Notes under the pieces: model-generated
Database searches by the model: none
Told to the model about the DNA's origin: nothing
What the model saw: only the letters and a program-made list of their open reading frames with translations
Shown: positions 6,971 to 9,000 of the stretch, one piece after another
Layout of the letters: each line of letters begins with the position of its first letter
How positions within the stretch are numbered: the stretch's first letter is position 1
Assembly (NCBI GenBank): GCA_021789755.1
Contig: JAJYJD010000136.1
Location: 1 to 9,000, forward strand
Length of the DNA: 9,000 bases
Source: Bacteroidota bacterium
Lineage (GTDB): Bacteria; Bacteroidota; Ignavibacteria; Kryptoniales; JAKASW01
Reading direction: 5' to 3'
Program-made: the position numbers and the translations under genes

Positions 6971-7812
6971 CAGCTCTTAATATCCTTTCTGACAAATACA
7001 AAATATGCCGCCGCAAAAAGCGCAGCATCGTAACCGATCAAAGCCAGCGAATATTTCCCGACCTCCGCCCAATTGATGGGATTGTCCAGGAGGAGCTGCC
7101 AAATCCCCATGTAAGTCGTGAAAAGGTAAGGATGCAAAGACTCGGCAAAATCGAACGGCAGGTTCCCAAGTATGAAGGAGATTATCACGACGGCGATAGA
7201 ACCGATAATCGGCCCGATCGAGTTATCGACAAGCGTGGAAAACAGGAATGCAAGTGATCCCACGACGGACATCGACAGAATAGCCGCGAGGAATGCGAGT
7301 CCCGTGCAGGTGGCGGCAACATGCGCCGGGAGCACGACGATGTGTGGTATTGTCGGTTGAAACTTGATCAGATCGCCGCCGCCGAAAAACAGGAGGCCGA
7401 TGCCGACACAGAGAATTCCCAGGAACAATATGAGGAGCGCGGTGTAGAACAGCATCGCCAGGTACTTTGACCAAATTATCTTCGAGCGCGATGGCGGGCG
7501 TATCATCAAAAACCGGATCGTTCCCGAAGTAGCTTCCGAAGATACCATATCGCCCGCAACAAGCGCTATCAGGAACGGGACGTGAATGTAGAGCGAGTTC
7601 ATTATGAACGCCGTGATAACCCAGGCGTTGAGGATATTGCCGGAAACGAGAAAATCGCTGCTGAGTCCGCCGGCGAAGCTTTTCGCCATCTGCGTTTCGT
7701 TCACCTTTATTATTACTTCGAGGAAAAGGACTGCAGCCAGAACAACTGCAAACCCGATGTAGGTGCGCCACCGCCGGAAAGTTTTTTCCACTTCGATTGA
7801 GAAAAGGCTCAT
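6970..7812 (-). CDS. ABC-2-type transporter permease
   Basis: This 280-residue integral membrane protein has six predicted hydrophobic segments, at about residues 17-36, 62-87, 117-143, 167-193, 199-216 and 253-275. Between the second and third, GDMVSSEATSGTIRFLMIRP (87-106) is the amphipathic coupling segment characteristic of ABC-2 (NatB/DrrB-like) permeases, where the cytosolic ATPase docks. The positively charged N-terminus (KTFRRWR) fits an inside location. The ATG overlaps the stop of the ATPase gene by 4 bp (ATGA), and its own stop overlaps the start of the LolA-like gene, so the three are a single translational unit. Such transporters export drugs, lipids, polysaccharides or ions; nothing in the sequence names the substrate. 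The linked LolA-like gene makes a lipidic or envelope substrate an attractive guess. Confidence 0.92.
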   Translation of the reverse strand: MSLFSIEVEKTFRRWRTYIGFAVVLAAVLFLEVIIKVNETQMAKSFAGGLSSDFLVSGNILNAWVITAFIMNSLYIHVPFLIALVAGDMVSSEATSGTIRFLMIRPPSRSKIIWSKYLAMLFYTALLILFLGILCVGIGLLFFGGGDLIKFQPTIPHIVVLPAHVAATCTGLAFLAAILSMSVVGSLAFLFSTLVDNSIGPIIGSIAVVIISFILGNLPFDFAESLHPYLFTTYMGIWQLLLDNPINWAEVGKYSLALIGYDAALFAAAYFVFVRKDIKS

Positions 7813-8723
7813 ACTTCCGAAGCTCCTTCCGTTATCTTGAGGAAGTAATCTTCGAGAGTGCGCTTCGCGGCAAAGCCGGAAACGTCGATGCCGCCTGTGA
7901 CAAGGATCCTGTTCAGTTCCGCAGCCCTGTGCGAGTCAATGCGGACGTCGATGCCGTTACCGGTGGCCACCACCTCAACCCACGGGAGATTCCCGATAAT
8001 TTCGAGCGCCCTGTCCTGCGGAAACGCCTGGACGGTGAAGTACGACGAGCCGCTGTTCAGAAGTTCCGATACGGTTCCCTGTGCAATCAGCTGGCCATGG
8101 TTTAAGACGGCCATTCGTTGCGCGACCGCTTCGACCTCGGTGAGGAGATGTGACGAGAGGAATATAGTCGTGCCGTGTTCGCGCGAGAGTTTCAACACCA
8201 GTTCGCGCACTTCTTTCATCCCCTGCGGATCGAGCCCGGAGGTCGGTTCGTCAAGTATGACAAGATCCGGTTTCGTGAGAATCGCCTGCGCGATGCCGAG
8301 CCGCTGCTTCATGCCGTGAGAAAACGTTTTCACCTTATCGCCGCCTCTCGATTTCAGGCCGACTGTCTCGAGCGATTCCAGGATTTCGCCTTTTGTTATT
8401 CTTCGGGTGAGCGAACCGAGAAGTTCCAGGTTCTTGTACGCGGACAGGAAAAGATAGAAGTCAGGTTTCTCGACGATCCCGCAAACCCTCGAGAGGATCG
8501 AAGACCGGTTTTCACGAACTTCCCCGCCGAAAATCTTTACGCTGCCGGAGGTCGGTGACAGGAGCGTGAGGATCATCCTGATAGTCGTGCTCTTTCCTGC
8601 CCCGTTGGGACCCAGGAAACCGAACACTTCTCCCGCCCGGACGTCCAGATTGAGGTCCTTTACCGCCCATCTGCTGCCAAACCTCTTGCTCAGCCCCGCT
8701 GTCTCCAGTATGGTCTCTGACAT
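7809..8723 (-). CDS. ABC transporter ATP-binding protein (NatA/CcmA-like)
   Basis: This 304-residue cytosolic ATPase powers the permease encoded next to it. The nucleotide-binding domain shows Walker A GPNGAGKST (38-46), signature SHGMKQR (135-141, in place of LSGGQ as usual in this subfamily), Walker B LVILDEP (154-160), the D-loop SGLDP (162-166) and switch histidine H192 in LSSHLL. The Q-loop position reads GIVEKPDFY (82-90), with E85 where glutamine is classical, common in ABC-2 exporter ATPases. Residues about 220-304 form the extra C-terminal domain (DUF4162-like) often present in these proteins. The ATG is preceded by AGGA five bases upstream. The gene begins 50 bp after the Dabb-protein stop and overlaps the permease start by 4 bp. 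Substrate is not deducible from sequence. Confidence 0.95.
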   Translation of the reverse strand: MSETILETAGLSKRFGSRWAVKDLNLDVRAGEVFGFLGPNGAGKSTTIRMILTLLSPTSGSVKIFGGEVRENRSSILSRVCGIVEKPDFYLFLSAYKNLELLGSLTRRITKGEILESLETVGLKSRGGDKVKTFSHGMKQRLGIAQAILTKPDLVILDEPTSGLDPQGMKEVRELVLKLSREHGTTIFLSSHLLTEVEAVAQRMAVLNHGQLIAQGTVSELLNSGSSYFTVQAFPQDRALEIIGNLPWVEVVATGNGIDVRIDSHRAAELNRILVTGGIDVSGFAAKRTLEDYFLKITEGASEV

Positions 8724-8773
8724 GATATCCTATTCGAATTCAGTGAACGGTGGAAAATCCTTTTTGTCCAATT

Positions 8774-9000
8774 TCAATCTGGCCCTCGCAATTCAAAGTC
8801 GACTGATTTAAGACTACTGGAAATCCTGTTTATATGTTTCAACACTTTCTGGTGATCCGGGTGGGAGATATACTTCCGAAGCGAATTCGAATCATCGAAC
8901 GACGACACGAGAGCGAAATCGAAGGATCTTTCGGACCGCATGATGTCGCGGCCGAATTCGTACTGTCGTATCTCAGGAATGATGCCGGGAAGCGAGGCCA
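8774..9000 (-). CDS. Dabb-domain (stress-responsive alpha/beta-barrel) protein, 5' end beyond window
   Basis: The C-terminal 74 residues are visible in an open frame entering at base 9000 and ending in TGA at 8776-8774. The sequence carries the hallmarks of the Dabb family (ferredoxin-like small dimeric barrels): LPGIIPEIRQYEFGRD (residues 3-18 of the visible part), SFDFALVSSFDD (25-36), KYISHPDHQKVLKHI (42-56) with the conserved HPxHQ, and a terminal VDFE. Dabb proteins are usually about 95-105 residues, so roughly a quarter is missing upstream. Functions in the family vary from stress-induced proteins of unknown role to small enzymes, so none is assigned. Fifty bases separate it from the ABC ATPase gene, in which I see no clear promoter or terminator; co-transcription is possible. 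Confidence 0.85.
   Translation of the reverse strand, partial: ASLPGIIPEIRQYEFGRDIMRSERSFDFALVSSFDDSNSLRKYISHPDHQKVLKHINRISSSLKSVDFELRGPD

Noticed and set aside
7223..7771. Minus-strand open frame of 182 codons in another frame of the permease
   Set aside because: The permease frame shows six membrane segments and tight coupling to its neighbours; the alternative frame is proline-, arginine- and histidine-rich without domains.

Overview
The window is a gene-dense stretch of bacterial chromosome in which every gene I can support lies on the minus strand. Base composition looks close to 50% GC. Genes are packed with overlaps or gaps of a few bases. The MutS sequence, notably its GIVKRD...VTPGV segment around residues 101-114, resembles the Bacteroidetes/Chlorobi/Ignavibacteria side of the FCB group. 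The abutting Shine-Dalgarno-led genes and the LolA-like protein fit a Gram-negative, diderm bacterium. This placement rests on remembered family resemblance, not on a search.

Read in the direction of transcription (high to low coordinates), the window starts inside a Dabb (stress-responsive alpha/beta-barrel) protein, 8774-9000, cut by the window edge. Fifty bases later comes a three-gene transport cassette: an ABC-2-type ATPase (7809-8723), its six-helix membrane permease (6970-7812) and an exported LolA-like protein (6194-6970). These three genes overlap by 4 bp and 1 bp, so they are almost certainly co-translated.

A 373-base gap (5821-6193) follows, the only sizeable non-coding stretch. 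Its distal half (6009-6191) holds three nested or adjacent inverted repeats that could fold into a closed, branched RNA. Its proximal half carries a plausible sigma70-like promoter (TTGCTA, 17 bp, TATATT on the minus strand) followed by a leader of about 150 nt. That leader contains two further inverted repeats and a short direct repeat, ahead of mutS.

The second operon is mutS (3178-5820), a HerA-like DNA-translocating ATPase (1654-3174), a GAF-like/PP2C SpoIIE-type serine phosphatase (421-1653) and a ThyX-family protein (1-412, cut by the window edge). Intergenic spacings are 3, 0 and 8 bp, with Shine-Dalgarno sequences lying over the preceding stop codons. The cluster therefore couples mismatch repair, a DNA-end-processing-type motor, a signalling phosphatase and a thymidylate-synthase homologue. 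The points most worth a second look are the ThyX homologue, which lacks the arginines of the RHR signature, the HerA without an adjacent NurA, and the structured gap in front of mutS. I saw no tRNA, rRNA, CRISPR array or insertion sequence.
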